A stretch of 64,000 nt of DNA from Desulfovibrio sp. UIB00 (GTDB lineage Bacteria; Desulfobacterota; Desulfovibrionia; Desulfovibrionales; Desulfovibrionaceae): contig NZ_JAETXJ010000001.1 of NCBI RefSeq assembly GCF_022508225.1, forward strand, positions 124,001-188,000, read 5' to 3'. The position numbers and the translations under genes are program-made. Below the pieces are notes generated by a model. That model ran no database searches and was not told the DNA's origin. It saw only the letters and a list, made by a program, of their open reading frames with translations. Of this stretch, positions 29,569-39,392 are shown one piece after another. Each line of letters starts with the position of its first letter. The stretch's first letter is position 1.

Positions 29569-32500
29569 TCAGCGGCGCGGTGTCAGGCCGATGCGGTTGC
29601 GTTCAACCGCCACGGCCAGCTCGGGCAGCAGGTCGCGCAGTGCGTTCATGTCATTGGCCTTGGCGGCTCGCTCCACACAACGGGCCATTCGGGCCAGCAC
29701 GCGGAAGCCAAAGGCGTCGGATTCCGTGGCAATGCGGTTGGCCGCATCACCCACCACCGCGCAGCGGCGGTTTTTGAAGCCCTGTTGGGCATCGTCCATG
29801 GCGGCATCAAGCCGTGCCACTAGCTGCGGAATGGTTTGATCCATTTCGCGCGGGGCTGTGGGCTGCACAGGAGCCTGCGGCGCAAATGCGGCAGGTTGTG
29901 GTTCCGAGGTTCTCTGTTCCGCAGGGACCGCACGATGGCTCTCGGCCTCAGGGGCCTGTGCCGCTGCTGTTTCACCGGAGTGAGCGCCTTGAGGCCCATG
30001 CTGAGCGTTGTCATGCCCATTATGGCGCAGCGCCTCTGCGGCGCCTGCAATGAAATTCATGATGGAATTGCCAGTTGTCTTGCCCTTGAGATGAGCGGCG
30101 GTACGCTGGGGTTCCGCAACGTTGGCAGAAACATCGGCAGATGCCCCCGCGCGGGGTGTGCCAGCATGCGCTGGGGGCGCGGCCTGCACATCATCCTGAC
30201 GGGGCATGGCCGCCAGATCCGCCATGAGGTCAGGCTTGCCGCCGTGCAGAGGCTCGTTGTCGGCCCCAAGGGGGCGGTCGCCAGCGCTGCCCAGCAATTT
30301 GAGAATGAGCCGCCCGGTTGCGGTGCGGGGCATTTCAGCCTGACGGGCACGTTTTTCATCTGCGGTATGCCCGGAATCCCGCTTGGGGGCTTGGTTGGCC
30401 ACGCCGGAGGTATCCTCCTGCATGGCGGGCTTGGTCATGGGCATGGGTTCGCCAACCCATTCCCCAGGGTGCGCGAGGCTGGGGCTGATATAGCTTTTTT
30501 CTTCTCTGGCAGGCGCAGCAACGGGTCGAGTGGCAGCGGCGGCAGACAGGGCATCCCGTGCGGCTGGCTGTGGCATGGCTTGCCCAGAGTCTTGCCCAAA
30601 GCCTTGCGCAGGTCGGGGCGCAGACTGCGCCACAGGGTTGGCTGTTTTGATGGGGGTGCCAATGGGCATTGGCTCACCCACCCATTCATCCTGAAGGCTG
30701 TAAGTATCCCATGCGCCCTTGCCAGCAGGCGCGGGGACATCAAAGGCTGCGGTGTTGACAGGAGACAGCGTGGCTTCTCCAGCTCTGCCTGTCATGGCCT
30801 TGAGCGGGTCGGCGCTTTCGGCGGCGGGCTGCTCTGCTGCTTCGGGCATATCTGAATCCGAAGGCAGGGAAGCCTCAAGAAATTCTGCCGGGGTAACTGT
30901 TTCTCTGGTCGCAGGGGTTGGGCCGGGATGCTGTTCTGGCTCGGGCCATGCAAGGGTTTCAAGGGCGTCAGGCGTCTTGTCCGCCGGGGCAGGCATTTGC
31001 TCCGTTGCTTCTGGAACAGGTGTGACTATGGGCGTATCTGTGACGAGTTCCGCCTGTTCCACTGGTGCAGAGGCGGAGCTCTCTTGCAGTGCTGCCGCAT
31101 CCTCGGCTTCGGATTCTCGTGCTGGTTCAGGCTCAGGCTCGCTCGCTTGGGCAGCAGGGGCTTCTGCCGCCCACTGCGGGCCTTCCAGGCCAGCCGAGGC
31201 CATAAATTCTGCGTCAGTGTTGTTCGCCGCCTGCGCGGGTTCCTGCTGCGTGGTGGCCGTGTCAGCTTTCTGCGGCTCTTCTGCCAATGGCTCCGGCAAA
31301 ATCTCCGCAATAATTTCCGGCTGCGCTTCGGGCTGATACTCTGCTTCGGCCTGCATGCTGAGAGGCTCGGGTTGGGCCGTATTGGACAAAATATCCAGCG
31401 GTTCAGGCTGTTGTGGCGCTGTTTGTTCTTCTCCCGGAGCTGCTTCCTTTTCGATCTGGGCATCGTCAAAAGGAGCAGGGACAGCGGCGGCAGGTTCCTC
31501 CAAGGAAGTTTCTGGAGTGTTCGGCATGGTGGAAAGCGCCTGCCCGGCATCCTGTGCTGCGTTTTCGGGGGGCAAAAGATCTGTCAGCTCAATGGGCGCG
31601 TCTTCTTCTGCCTGCGAGGAATCTTCCATCATGGGCAGCAGCATGTCGGACTGGTCGGCAGTGCCAAAATTCAAGGATTGCGGGGAAGACAGCAACCCTT
31701 CATGCGACAGCGGCATTGTCAACAGCTGAGAATCCATGGATGCGCCAGTGTCCGGCAGGGCATTCTGCAAGGATGCATCGTGGCCGAAGAGATCGGGCAG
31801 ATGGTTTTGCTCCTGTGCCTGTACTATGGGTGCAGCATTGGTTGGCAGGCTCTCGGATTTGGACAAGCCTTCCTCGTGAGCGGGCAGGGAAATTTCCTCT
31901 GCCGGCGGCACAGGATCGTGTTCTTCTGCCGCAGGGGCAGGGGCCGACACGGGTGGTACGGCCGGGCCGTGGCCTGTAAATCCTGCTTCGTCGAGCACTT
32001 CGCGCAGGGTAGCGGCAAAGGCTTCCGCATCCACAGGCTCGAGCAGGGCGTGGGTGTACCCCGTGTCTGCCAGTTCATCCCAGCGGGTATTGTCCTTGGT
32101 GACGGCAAGGGCCTTGAATACGGGCAGCCCGGCCTTGAGGGCTTCGGCCTCAAAACGGCCCAGAGCGTCCGCCTCTGCGGGGCCGTCGTGGGGATACTGG
32201 GCCACGAGCATGAGTGCGGGAGCTTCGCGGTTGCATTCCAGCGCCTCGCGCATGCTGCGGGCCTGGGTGCTGTTGCAGCCAAGGGTGGTTATCATGTGGG
32301 CCAAGGCCTGCCGGTCAACGGCGCTTTCGGCCACCACAGTAATGGTGGGCGCGCGCTGTGGTTCCGGCGCAGCTTCTGTTCCGGTTTCGTTCTCCAGCGG
32401 CTTCAGGCGCAGGGTAAAGGCAATAGATGTTCCCTGCGGGCCGCATTCCACATTGAGGTAACCGCTGTTGGAACCGGCCAATTCCCATGCACGGGTGAGC

Positions 32501-34467
32501 GCCAGCGAAGATCTGTCGCGCGGCGGAATACCCGCCCCGGTGTCGGTCACGGTAAACAGCAGATGGCCCGGATCGGCGGTTTCGGGTACACGCCGCACAG
32601 AAAGGTGCACTGCACCCCTTGTGGTGGCTCGCACGGCGCTTTCAAGCAGCAGACCGAGGGTTTCGCGCAGGGCTTTGGCCTGTCCTTCATACATGTGGCC
32701 CAGCAGTGGGGGCATGTACCACGCAAGGCCAATTCCTGAATTCTCGGCGGCGGTGGTCACGGCATCGTGCGCCTCGCGGACAAGATGCTGCAGGTTGAAG
32801 GCCACGCGCTGTTCGCCAACACTGGTCTGGTCCAGCTCTTTGCCAGGATTGTCAATAATTCTGGCAAGATCACCAGCCGCACCAAGCATGTTCTCAGCAT
32901 ACTGACGCACCGCAGGGGGCAGAGAGCAATGGCCGAGAGCAGCACCCTCGCGCATGAGGCGATCCAGCGGCGGGCGCAGCAGGTTTTCCCACATGCCGGG
33001 GTCAACGGCGGAGGCTGATTTTTTCTGGTTTCTGGCAGGCGCTGCAACTGGTTCCAGATCGGAATTGTCAGAAATATCCACTGGCAGGGCGGAAAAGTCA
33101 GCAGCGGTTTTGCCTGAGACGGCAGAGGGAGGCAAGAGACGCAGATTCGGGTCGTCCAGCGGTGTATCAAGACTGATGGGGGCATCGTTTGCCCCGGCGC
33201 CTAGGCTGGAACTGATCAGCGCCGCATCCAGCGCGGCGGCGTTACGTTTGCTCGCTGCTGCGGATTCGCGCTTTGTGGCCTTGTTGGTTTCTTCGGCTTG
33301 GGCAGCGTCACGCGGCAGGCCTGTTCCGGCAATGAGCAGGGCGCTCAGGGCCGTGCCCCACAGGGGAGCAGAAGCCAGCAGATTTGCGGCGTAGCCGTAA
33401 TCAAGCCCCTTGACGCCCGCAGCCACAAACAGGGGGGGCACAAGGCAGCCCAAAAGAAAACGCCGTGAGCCGCCAAGCCCCATGAGGGCCCCGCCAAGGG
33501 CGCTCAGGGTAAAGATCGCCGTGCAGGCAGGCCAGAGGGAAAGAAAACGGATGCTCCAGCTAAAACCAGGAAGGAGCGGCAGCAGGGCTAGTGCCGCTCC
33601 CGGCAGGGAAAGCAATATAAACTGGGCGTCCAGCAGGGGGGAGCGGCCCCTCGTGCGCATAAGATGACGGCCCACATGGGGCAGGAGCATAAGCGCCAGA
33701 CCTGGCGCAAGCACCGCCAGGGCCTGATTCAGGGTTATGCTGCCGGAGCCGTAGGCAGGCATGCCAAATATGCCTTGCGCAAGAGCAACGCCTACGTAAA
33801 GCGCTGTCCAGATGCGCCACTGGCCTCTTTCGGAGAGTCCGCGCAAAAGGCACAACAGCATGACCACGGCAAGAGCCAGCAAGGCGGCTGTGCCCGCAAG
33901 GCTGCCCCAGTTGGAGGCGGCGTCCTGCGGGCTGCGCAGCATGGGTGAAAACCAGATGCCCGGCAGGCCGTCGAGACGGATGTAGCAGGTGATCGGGTCG
34001 GCCCCCGGCTCGGGCAGCAACATCACATTGCGGTGGCTCGGGAGAATCTCGCGCCATTCAACGCTGTCTGTCGCCGGGTTGGCGGCGGGTTCGTACAGAA
34101 CAGGGTCAGCCGGAATATCCGGCCCCATGTCCAGCAGCATTGCCTGTGAGCGTCCCCCTGCGGGCAGAGGGGCCAGGGTAAAGCGCAGCCACATCACGCC
34201 GGTGACTCGCGGCAGTTCCTTGACGTTCAGGGGTTTGAACATCTGGCTGTTGGAAGGGGCGGCAGCCTCCTCCACATCCATGGTTCCCGTCACGTCAATA
34301 AAGTATTGCAGGTCGGGCAGCAGCGGCGTGTTTGCAGAACGCAACACGGGCGGAATCATGCCGCTGTGCGCCGTGGACGGCGCTCCAATACCTGCGCATG
34401 CTATGCACAAAAAAAGGGCGCAGGCGCGCAGCAACGCACGCAAAATGCCGGAGGAAGTGAGAGTCAT
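29569..34467 (-). CDS. Very large membrane protein with 7TM-DISM sensor and a degenerate histidine kinase/receiver/Hpt set
   Basis: 1632 residues. Signal-like helix at 9-30, an extracytoplasmic 7TMR-DISM-like beta domain (about 45-175), seven or so membrane helices (about 187-380), a HisKA-like helix pair (about 490-560), a HATPase-like domain (about 595-690), a receiver-like domain (about 708-830), a roughly 700-residue acidic Pro/Ala/Glu-rich region (about 835-1540) and a C-terminal Hpt-like bundle (1542-1632). The H-box position reads ENLLRPPL, Asn for His; the N-box reads LLLESAVRAT, Ser for Asn; the receiver site reads LMLVAQYP, no Asp; the Hpt site reads AANRIATES, Asn for His. DTGAGIP is intact. 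EWVGEPMP occurs twice in the linker. It is probably a non-catalytic scaffold or sensor; no function is assigned. Confidence 0.85.
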   Translation of the reverse strand: MTLTSSGILRALLRACALFLCIACAGIGAPSTAHSGMIPPVLRSANTPLLPDLQYFIDVTGTMDVEEAAAPSNSQMFKPLNVKELPRVTGVMWLRFTLAPLPAGGRSQAMLLDMGPDIPADPVLYEPAANPATDSVEWREILPSHRNVMLLPEPGADPITCYIRLDGLPGIWFSPMLRSPQDAASNWGSLAGTAALLALAVVMLLCLLRGLSERGQWRIWTALYVGVALAQGIFGMPAYGSGSITLNQALAVLAPGLALMLLPHVGRHLMRTRGRSPLLDAQFILLSLPGAALALLPLLPGFSWSIRFLSLWPACTAIFTLSALGGALMGLGGSRRFLLGCLVPPLFVAAGVKGLDYGYAANLLASAPLWGTALSALLIAGTGLPRDAAQAEETNKATKRESAAASKRNAAALDAALISSSLGAGANDAPISLDTPLDDPNLRLLPPSAVSGKTAADFSALPVDISDNSDLEPVAAPARNQKKSASAVDPGMWENLLRPPLDRLMREGAALGHCSLPPAVRQYAENMLGAAGDLARIIDNPGKELDQTSVGEQRVAFNLQHLVREAHDAVTTAAENSGIGLAWYMPPLLGHMYEGQAKALRETLGLLLESAVRATTRGAVHLSVRRVPETADPGHLLFTVTDTGAGIPPRDRSSLALTRAWELAGSNSGYLNVECGPQGTSIAFTLRLKPLENETGTEAAPEPQRAPTITVVAESAVDRQALAHMITTLGCNSTQARSMREALECNREAPALMLVAQYPHDGPAEADALGRFEAEALKAGLPVFKALAVTKDNTRWDELADTGYTHALLEPVDAEAFAATLREVLDEAGFTGHGPAVPPVSAPAPAAEEHDPVPPAEEISLPAHEEGLSKSESLPTNAAPIVQAQEQNHLPDLFGHDASLQNALPDTGASMDSQLLTMPLSHEGLLSSPQSLNFGTADQSDMLLPMMEDSSQAEEDAPIELTDLLPPENAAQDAGQALSTMPNTPETSLEEPAAAVPAPFDDAQIEKEAAPGEEQTAPQQPEPLDILSNTAQPEPLSMQAEAEYQPEAQPEIIAEILPEPLAEEPQKADTATTQQEPAQAANNTDAEFMASAGLEGPQWAAEAPAAQASEPEPEPARESEAEDAAALQESSASAPVEQAELVTDTPIVTPVPEATEQMPAPADKTPDALETLAWPEPEQHPGPTPATRETVTPAEFLEASLPSDSDMPEAAEQPAAESADPLKAMTGRAGEATLSPVNTAAFDVPAPAGKGAWDTYSLQDEWVGEPMPIGTPIKTANPVAQSAPRPAQGFGQDSGQAMPQPAARDALSAAAATRPVAAPAREEKSYISPSLAHPGEWVGEPMPMTKPAMQEDTSGVANQAPKRDSGHTADEKRARQAEMPRTATGRLILKLLGSAGDRPLGADNEPLHGGKPDLMADLAAMPRQDDVQAAPPAHAGTPRAGASADVSANVAEPQRTAAHLKGKTTGNSIMNFIAGAAEALRHNGHDNAQHGPQGAHSGETAAAQAPEAESHRAVPAEQRTSEPQPAAFAPQAPVQPTAPREMDQTIPQLVARLDAAMDDAQQGFKNRRCAVVGDAANRIATESDAFGFRVLARMARCVERAAKANDMNALRDLLPELAVAVERNRIGLTPRR

Positions 34468-34592
34468 GGTCGTTCCGCCTGTAAGATCACCGATCTATCT
34501 ATGGTCTTTCCCCCTTCAGGCGCGAATGCGCCTCCAAATCCGATGCAGGGGGCGGTTTGTCGTGCTGGGACGGCTTTTGGCCGCAGCTGTGC

Positions 34593-35345
34593 CTAGCGCA
34601 GGTTTCTGATTACATCAGAAACGGACTGCCCGTCAGGCGCGCGCGCAGCGGGGTTGACTGCCAGCAGGCGCTGCCATGCCTTCATGGCGTCGTCCTTGCG
34701 CTTGAGGTCGAAGTAAAGCACCACGCCCTCGTTGAACATGGCGTTTTCATGCCGGGGATTGACGCTGGAAGCGCGGCGGAAGCTCGCCACGGCCTTGTCG
34801 TATTCGCCAAGCTCGCGGTACATGATGCCAAGGTCGGTCAGGACATCGGCATTGTCCGGGGCAAGAGCCAGCGAACGCTCGTAGGCGCTGGCGGCCTTAC
34901 GCGACTGACCGGTGTCAAAATAGAGGTTGCCAAGGTCTGCCCAGTTCTGCGCGTCCTTTGGGTTGGCAAGGACGTTTTGTTCCATGGAGACGATCTTGGC
35001 TGCCAGTTCGGGCGGAATGGGGGGCTGGTTGTCCTGCTTGGTCTGGCCGGAAGGTTGAGCAGCAGGCTGCCCCGGGGCCTGAGCTGTCGCCTGCGTTTGA
35101 CCTGCGGGCGTCTGCTGCGCAGGCTCCTGCGTGAATATTGACGGCACAAGGCTGCCCACATAAACGCCCAGCACGAGGGCCACGGCGATGCCTACAAAAA
35201 AAACACCCTTGCTGACCTTGCTGATGCCGTGGGCCTGTTCAGCCTGGGGGGCGGTTTCCGGGGTGGATGTGGTGTCGGCGGGCGCGGAAGTCTGCGCGGC
35301 CGTGGGAGTGTCTGCGGACTTTTTGGGGGGCTTTTTGTTTGCCAT
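34593..35345 (-). CDS. Membrane-anchored TPR protein
   Basis: 250 residues: a Lys/Pro/Thr/Ala-rich cytoplasmic start (to about 44), one membrane helix (about 47-68, GVFFVGIAVALVLGVYVGSL), a Pro/Gln/Ala linker, then three or more TPR units (AQNWADLGNLYFDTGQ, ADVLTDLGIMYRELGE, HENAMFNEGVVLYFDL). The topology suggests a periplasmic TPR domain that scaffolds protein contacts. A CcmI-like cytochrome-assembly role is possible, but no ccm genes are near. It lies upstream of the 1632-residue gene on the same strand. Confidence 0.85.
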   Translation of the reverse strand: MANKKPPKKSADTPTAAQTSAPADTTSTPETAPQAEQAHGISKVSKGVFFVGIAVALVLGVYVGSLVPSIFTQEPAQQTPAGQTQATAQAPGQPAAQPSGQTKQDNQPPIPPELAAKIVSMEQNVLANPKDAQNWADLGNLYFDTGQSRKAASAYERSLALAPDNADVLTDLGIMYRELGEYDKAVASFRRASSVNPRHENAMFNEGVVLYFDLKRKDDAMKAWQRLLAVNPAARAPDGQSVSDVIRNLR

Positions 35346-35446
35346 GTATTCCTCGTGGCTTGGGAAATATCTTTATCCATCAGCCTACAACCGGAGGAAA
35401 AAAGAGGCAAGCCCGCAGCTTGCGCACCCCTGCGCCATCCTCTGGT

Positions 35447-36661
35447 TCAGCGTGTCCCTCCACCGTGAACAATGCGGTATATGCCAACCGAAGCCAGAAC
35501 CACGATGCTCAGGATCAGATACATGCCGCTGTAGCCCATTGAGGGAATAAGGTGGCCGAATATGTACGGCCCAAGGCCGATGCCAAGGTCAAAAAAAATG
35601 TAGAATGTTGTGGTTGCCTGCGCATAGCGCGAGCGTGAAACCAGCGAGAGGGATACCGCCTGCCCCACAGATTGAAAGTTGGCAAAGCCCACGCCCAGTA
35701 GCAGGCCCGCGCACAGCAGCACGGCGGCGCTTTCGGCGCGCGAAAGCACCAAAAGAGCCAGAGCCGTGAGTAGCAGGGCGGGGTACAAAATCACGTGTTC
35801 GCCATGCCGATCAAACAGGCGGCCGCTATGGGGCCGCGTGAGCAGTGCCGCCCCAGCGTAACACAGAAAAAAAATGCTGGCTGCGCCCGTGAGTCCGTGC
35901 TCAGCCGCAAAGGAAGGCAAGAATGCCTGTATGCAGCCATAGCTCGGGCATACGACAAGAGCCACCAGCGAAAAGCGCACCACACGCGGATCAATATAGC
36001 TGTACAGGCTCAAGACCGGACGCGATGGCTGGCGCATGGGCGGCAGGTTGCGCAAAAAGCAGAAAATACCCAGGCACAGCAGGCTGATGCCCGCATTGAG
36101 CAGCATGAGAGTGTGGTATCCGTATCTGAGGGAAAGAAAGATGCCTAAAAATGGCCCAAAAGCCAGAGCCAGTGCGGCACTCATGGTAAAAAGGCCTATG
36201 CCCAGGCCGTGAAACCGTACAGGAACCACATAGGCCACAATGGCTCCTGTGGCAGTTCCGGCAACGCCTATGCCAAAGCCGGCCGCAAAGCGCTGCACAA
36301 AAAGTATGGGCAGAGAATCCACCAGAAACAGGCCGCCAATGCTTGCGGTAAACAGCAGCAGGCCCGCAAGCAGGCAGGGTTTGCCCCCAAATGTGGAAAG
36401 CTGGTTGCCGGTAAGGAACCTCCCCACAAGGCAGCCGATGACCATGATACCGGAAGTCAGCCCTGCTGTACTCAGACTGGTGCCAAAGGTTTTTTGCACA
36501 TGGGCCGTGCCGGTCACAAAGATGAGATAGTAGTCCGTCATCAACAACATGTTGATGCAGGTGACAACCAAAAAGTTGCCCCGGCAAATGGCGGCAAAGG
36601 CCTCAATGAAACCTGCTTCCGTCTGCCGGGCCGCTGGGCCGTGAAGGTGTTTCCTGGGCAT
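35447..36661 (-). CDS. Major facilitator superfamily transporter
   Basis: 404 residues with 12 predicted membrane segments and an MFS loop motif (GRFLTGNQLSTFGGKP around residues 90-105, and the repeat RPHSGRLFDRHGEHV in the second half). It looks like a drug or metabolite efflux carrier (AraJ/YfcJ type); the substrate is unknown. GGAGG lies 8 bases before the ATG. A MarR-type regulator is transcribed divergently across a short gap that holds a palindrome, which is the usual arrangement for a regulated efflux pump. Confidence 0.9.
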   Translation of the reverse strand: MPRKHLHGPAARQTEAGFIEAFAAICRGNFLVVTCINMLLMTDYYLIFVTGTAHVQKTFGTSLSTAGLTSGIMVIGCLVGRFLTGNQLSTFGGKPCLLAGLLLFTASIGGLFLVDSLPILFVQRFAAGFGIGVAGTATGAIVAYVVPVRFHGLGIGLFTMSAALALAFGPFLGIFLSLRYGYHTLMLLNAGISLLCLGIFCFLRNLPPMRQPSRPVLSLYSYIDPRVVRFSLVALVVCPSYGCIQAFLPSFAAEHGLTGAASIFFLCYAGAALLTRPHSGRLFDRHGEHVILYPALLLTALALLVLSRAESAAVLLCAGLLLGVGFANFQSVGQAVSLSLVSRSRYAQATTTFYIFFDLGIGLGPYIFGHLIPSMGYSGMYLILSIVVLASVGIYRIVHGGGTR

Positions 36662-36693
36662 GGCCTGACCTCCATAACAGGGTTCAAGACATT

Positions 36694-36711
36694 TCGTTGC
36701 GCTCGCAACGA
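36694..36711. promoter_or_regulatory. Palindromic operator candidate between MFS and marR genes
   Basis: Perfect 8-base arms TCGTTGCG-CT-CGCAACGA in the 181-base divergent gap. MarR dimers bind palindromes of this size. Its place near the MFS start suggests it controls the carrier and possibly marR itself. Confidence 0.55.
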
Positions 36712-36842
36712 TTTATGGCCCCCTGCCCACGTACTTGTCAAGGCAAGCACCTCAAGCGTAGCCTTTTTTGCGGCCTTGCCTGCCGCAATCCATTGGGAGT
36801 CGGCTCGCAGAGTCTGCTGACAACCAGCCACAGGAATATGTC

Positions 36843-37289
36843 ATGGAACTTGTCTACAAATGGATCACGCTGGCCAACCGGCATTACTACATGTACCTCA
36901 ACCGGGCGCTTGCGCCTTTTGGCATCAACAGCAGCCAGTATCTGTTCATTCTCAATCTGTGCCGCGACCCTGGCATCACTCAGGACAAGTTGCCCGAACG
37001 TATCTGCGTGAACAAAAGCAACGTTGCCCGTACGCTGGCCCAGCTTGAAAAGAAAGGGCTTATCCGGCGGCAGGTTAATCCTGTGGACAAGCGGACGGCG
37101 GCGGTTTTTCCCACCGAGCGGGCGCGGGAGCTGTATCCGCAGATAATGGAAGTTATTGCAACATGGGACGATGCTGTGACCAGCGTGCTCAGCGCCCAGG
37201 AAAAGGAAAATCTGCTGGAATTCATGCAGCGCGTAGCGGACAAGGCCGCTGCCCTGCGCGGGGCAAGCACTGCTTCCCTCAGAAAGTAG
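36843..37289 (+). CDS. MarR-family transcriptional regulator
   Basis: 148-residue winged helix-turn-helix protein. It shows helix-rich dimer ends, the recognition region ERICVNKSNVARTLAQLEKKG near residue 55 and the wing RQVNPVDKRTAAVFPT, as in the MarR/SlyA family. AGGAA precedes the ATG at 36843; an upstream in-frame reading is rejected. It probably represses the divergent MFS gene. The ligand is unknown; these regulators often sense phenolic or oxidising compounds. Confidence 0.92.
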   Translation: MELVYKWITLANRHYYMYLNRALAPFGINSSQYLFILNLCRDPGITQDKLPERICVNKSNVARTLAQLEKKGLIRRQVNPVDKRTAAVFPTERARELYPQIMEVIATWDDAVTSVLSAQEKENLLEFMQRVADKAAALRGASTASLRK

Positions 37290-37386
37290 GGCAGTTTTCG
37301 CTAAGCGCTTGTGTCTTGTGACCTTTACGGGATATGTTGCGCCAAAGGCCATTGCGCCTTGACATGCGGTTTGCGGGAGGAGCGTC

Positions 37387-38790
37387 ATGCTCAGCATTTT
37401 TGATCTGTTCAAGATCGGCATCGGGCCGTCCAGTTCCCATACCATTGGCCCCATGATTGCGGGCAAAGCCTTTGCGGGCGAGCTTGCGGTTTTGGGCATG
37501 CTGCCCATGGTAGGCCGGGTAAAGGTTGAGCTTTACGGTTCGCTGGCGCTTACCGGCGAGGGGCACGGCACCATTGGGGCCGTGCTGGCGGGGCTTGAAG
37601 GCGAGGAACCACAGGAAGTGGACATTGCCCATATGGCCCGCCGCACTGCGGATCTGCAAAACAATGCCAATCTGGTGCTCATGTGCGCCTACACCATCCC
37701 TTTTAATTTTGAGCGCGATGTGTGCCAGCACAAGGGCATATTTTTACCCAAACATTCCAATGCGATGACGCTTTCGGCCTTTAGCGCAGACGGCGTGCTG
37801 ATATATTCCAAAAATTTCTATTCCATCGGCGGCGGGTTTATCCGCACGGACGAGGATTTTGACAGCCCGCGCGAACTGTACGCCACGCCCCCCCATCCAT
37901 ACGAAAAAGCCTCGGAGCTTTTTGATATCTGCGCCCGCGAAAACAAGACCATCGCGCAGATCGTTATGGCCAACGAAGTGTTCTGGCGGTCTGAAAGCGA
38001 GGTCAATGAGCGCGTAACGGCCATCATAGACGTCATGCGCGAAGCCGTAGAACGCGGCTGCTATACTGACGGCGTGCTGCCGGGCGGGTACAATGTGCGC
38101 CGTCGCGCCCCTAACCTGCTGCGCAAGGTCAGCGCCCTGCAAGCAGCCGGACGGCGCGACCTCAGTCTGTGGCCCATGCTCTATGCCTTTGCCGTGGCGG
38201 AAGAAAACGCCTCCGGCGGGCGCATTGTGACCGCTCCCACCAATGGCGCGGCGGGCATTGTGCCCGCAGTGCTGCTGTACTATCTGAATTTTTACCCCCA
38301 TGCCACGGATGACGGCGCACGCGATTTTCTGCTTACTGCCGGGGCTATTGGCCTGTTCTACAAGCTCAATGCGTCCATTTCCGGCGCGGAGGTGGGCTGC
38401 CAGGGCGAAGTGGGCGTGGCCTGCTCCATGGCTGCTGGCGCGTACTGCGCGGTTACGGGCGGCAACGTCAAGCAGGTGGAAGTGGCGGCGGAAATCGGCA
38501 TGGAGCACAACCTCGGCCTTACCTGTGATCCTGTGGGAGGGCTGGTGCAGATTCCCTGCATTGAGCGCAACGGCGTGGCCGCAGAGCGCGCGGTCAACTG
38601 CGCCCAGTTGTCGCGGCTGGAAGACGGACGGCAGCGGGTGATCTCGCTGGATGATATCATTGAAGTCATGTACCGTACCGGGCTTGATTTGCAGTCGCGC
38701 TACAAGGAGACCTCGCTCGGCGGGCTGGCCGAGGCCGTAGCAAAGGTTATGGAGCGCAAAAAAATGGCGCCGGGGGCATCCGGCAAATAG
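37387..38790 (+). CDS. sdaA: L-serine dehydratase (iron-sulfur, single chain)
   Basis: 467-residue serine deaminase converting L-serine to pyruvate and ammonia with a [4Fe-4S] cluster. Family features: [20 protein letters not shown] at the start, [19 protein letters not shown] in the middle, then [19 protein letters not shown] and [19 protein letters not shown], with cysteines that likely bind the cluster. GGGAGGAG precedes the ATG. It is 97 bases downstream of marR on the same strand and may be cotranscribed, though no functional link is evident. Confidence 0.95.
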   Translation: MLSIFDLFKIGIGPSSSHTIGPMIAGKAFAGELAVLGMLPMVGRVKVELYGSLALTGEGHGTIGAVLAGLEGEEPQEVDIAHMARRTADLQNNANLVLMCAYTIPFNFERDVCQHKGIFLPKHSNAMTLSAFSADGVLIYSKNFYSIGGGFIRTDEDFDSPRELYATPPHPYEKASELFDICARENKTIAQIVMANEVFWRSESEVNERVTAIIDVMREAVERGCYTDGVLPGGYNVRRRAPNLLRKVSALQAAGRRDLSLWPMLYAFAVAEENASGGRIVTAPTNGAAGIVPAVLLYYLNFYPHATDDGARDFLLTAGAIGLFYKLNASISGAEVGCQGEVGVACSMAAGAYCAVTGGNVKQVEVAAEIGMEHNLGLTCDPVGGLVQIPCIERNGVAAERAVNCAQLSRLEDGRQRVISLDDIIEVMYRTGLDLQSRYKETSLGGLAEAVAKVMERKKMAPGASGK

Positions 38791-38823
38791 GTGTGAACAT
38801 ATTTTTTTCCTTGGGGACGAGCG

Positions 38824-38855
38824 AAGAAAACGCGGCTGCAAAGCCGCGTTTTCTT
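38824..38855 (+). terminator. Terminator after sdaA
   Basis: Perfect stem AAGAAAACGCGGCT / AGCCGCGTTTTCTT with loop GCAA, flanked by A-run and T-run. It lies 33 bases after the stop codon. Confidence 0.9.
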
Positions 38856-39392
38856 ATTGATGGGTACAAGTTAGTTGAAAATATAATCAACTTTTGAGTA
38901 TTTACATGGCAACAATCAGAATGGAGAAGTAAAACAGGCTGGACAAGGCTTTTACAATGGAGAAAATTTTATGTTTATGTGGTAATCTACTTGGTAGATT
39001 TGTGTGAATTGTGAAGTATCGCAAACAATTTTTTGGTAGATATTGTAATTTGTCTTTTTTTGATGCAACAATCCGCAAGACTTATAATATTTGCGAATGC
39101 ATTTTATTTTATGACAGCATATCGACAAAATATAAAAAATAAGGGAGTGTTTTTTATACCGTACGTAGCATCTGGGGTAGTGTGGACATATGCCTTACGT
39201 GGTGTCTGGTTAAACAGAGTACCGATCTGGCGTATATTAAAATGCGCAGTACTTGAATATAATTGGATAAAAAGTGCTAACATCTTTTTTGTCCAGATTT
39301 AAGACATTGCAGCAATGGATTTGATCATGCTCCATAGTGCTCTTTATGCTGCCGGTTGTACGTCCTGAAACCTGTAACACTGGAAGTGCAAG
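38856..39392. other. AT-rich intergenic stretch upstream of the hdeA-like gene
   Basis: About 540 bases markedly richer in A/T than the rest of the window. A perfect inverted repeat AATCTAC-TTG-GTAGATT sits at 38984-39000 and GGTAGAT recurs at about 39034. An 89-codon frame at 39033-39302 has no ribosome site and no recognisable protein, so I do not call it. The stretch probably holds the promoter and regulatory sites of the next gene, and may be bound by a nucleoid silencer or be recently acquired. Confidence 0.6.

Noticed and set aside
30928..32739. 603-codon plus-strand frame inside the 1632-residue gene
   Set aside because: Lies opposite the long acidic low-complexity region; Arg/Cys/Leu-rich shadow with no ribosome site or domain.
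39033..39302. 89-codon frame in the AT-rich gap
   Set aside because: No ribosome site, no family, and AT-rich sequence easily gives hydrophobic frames by chance.
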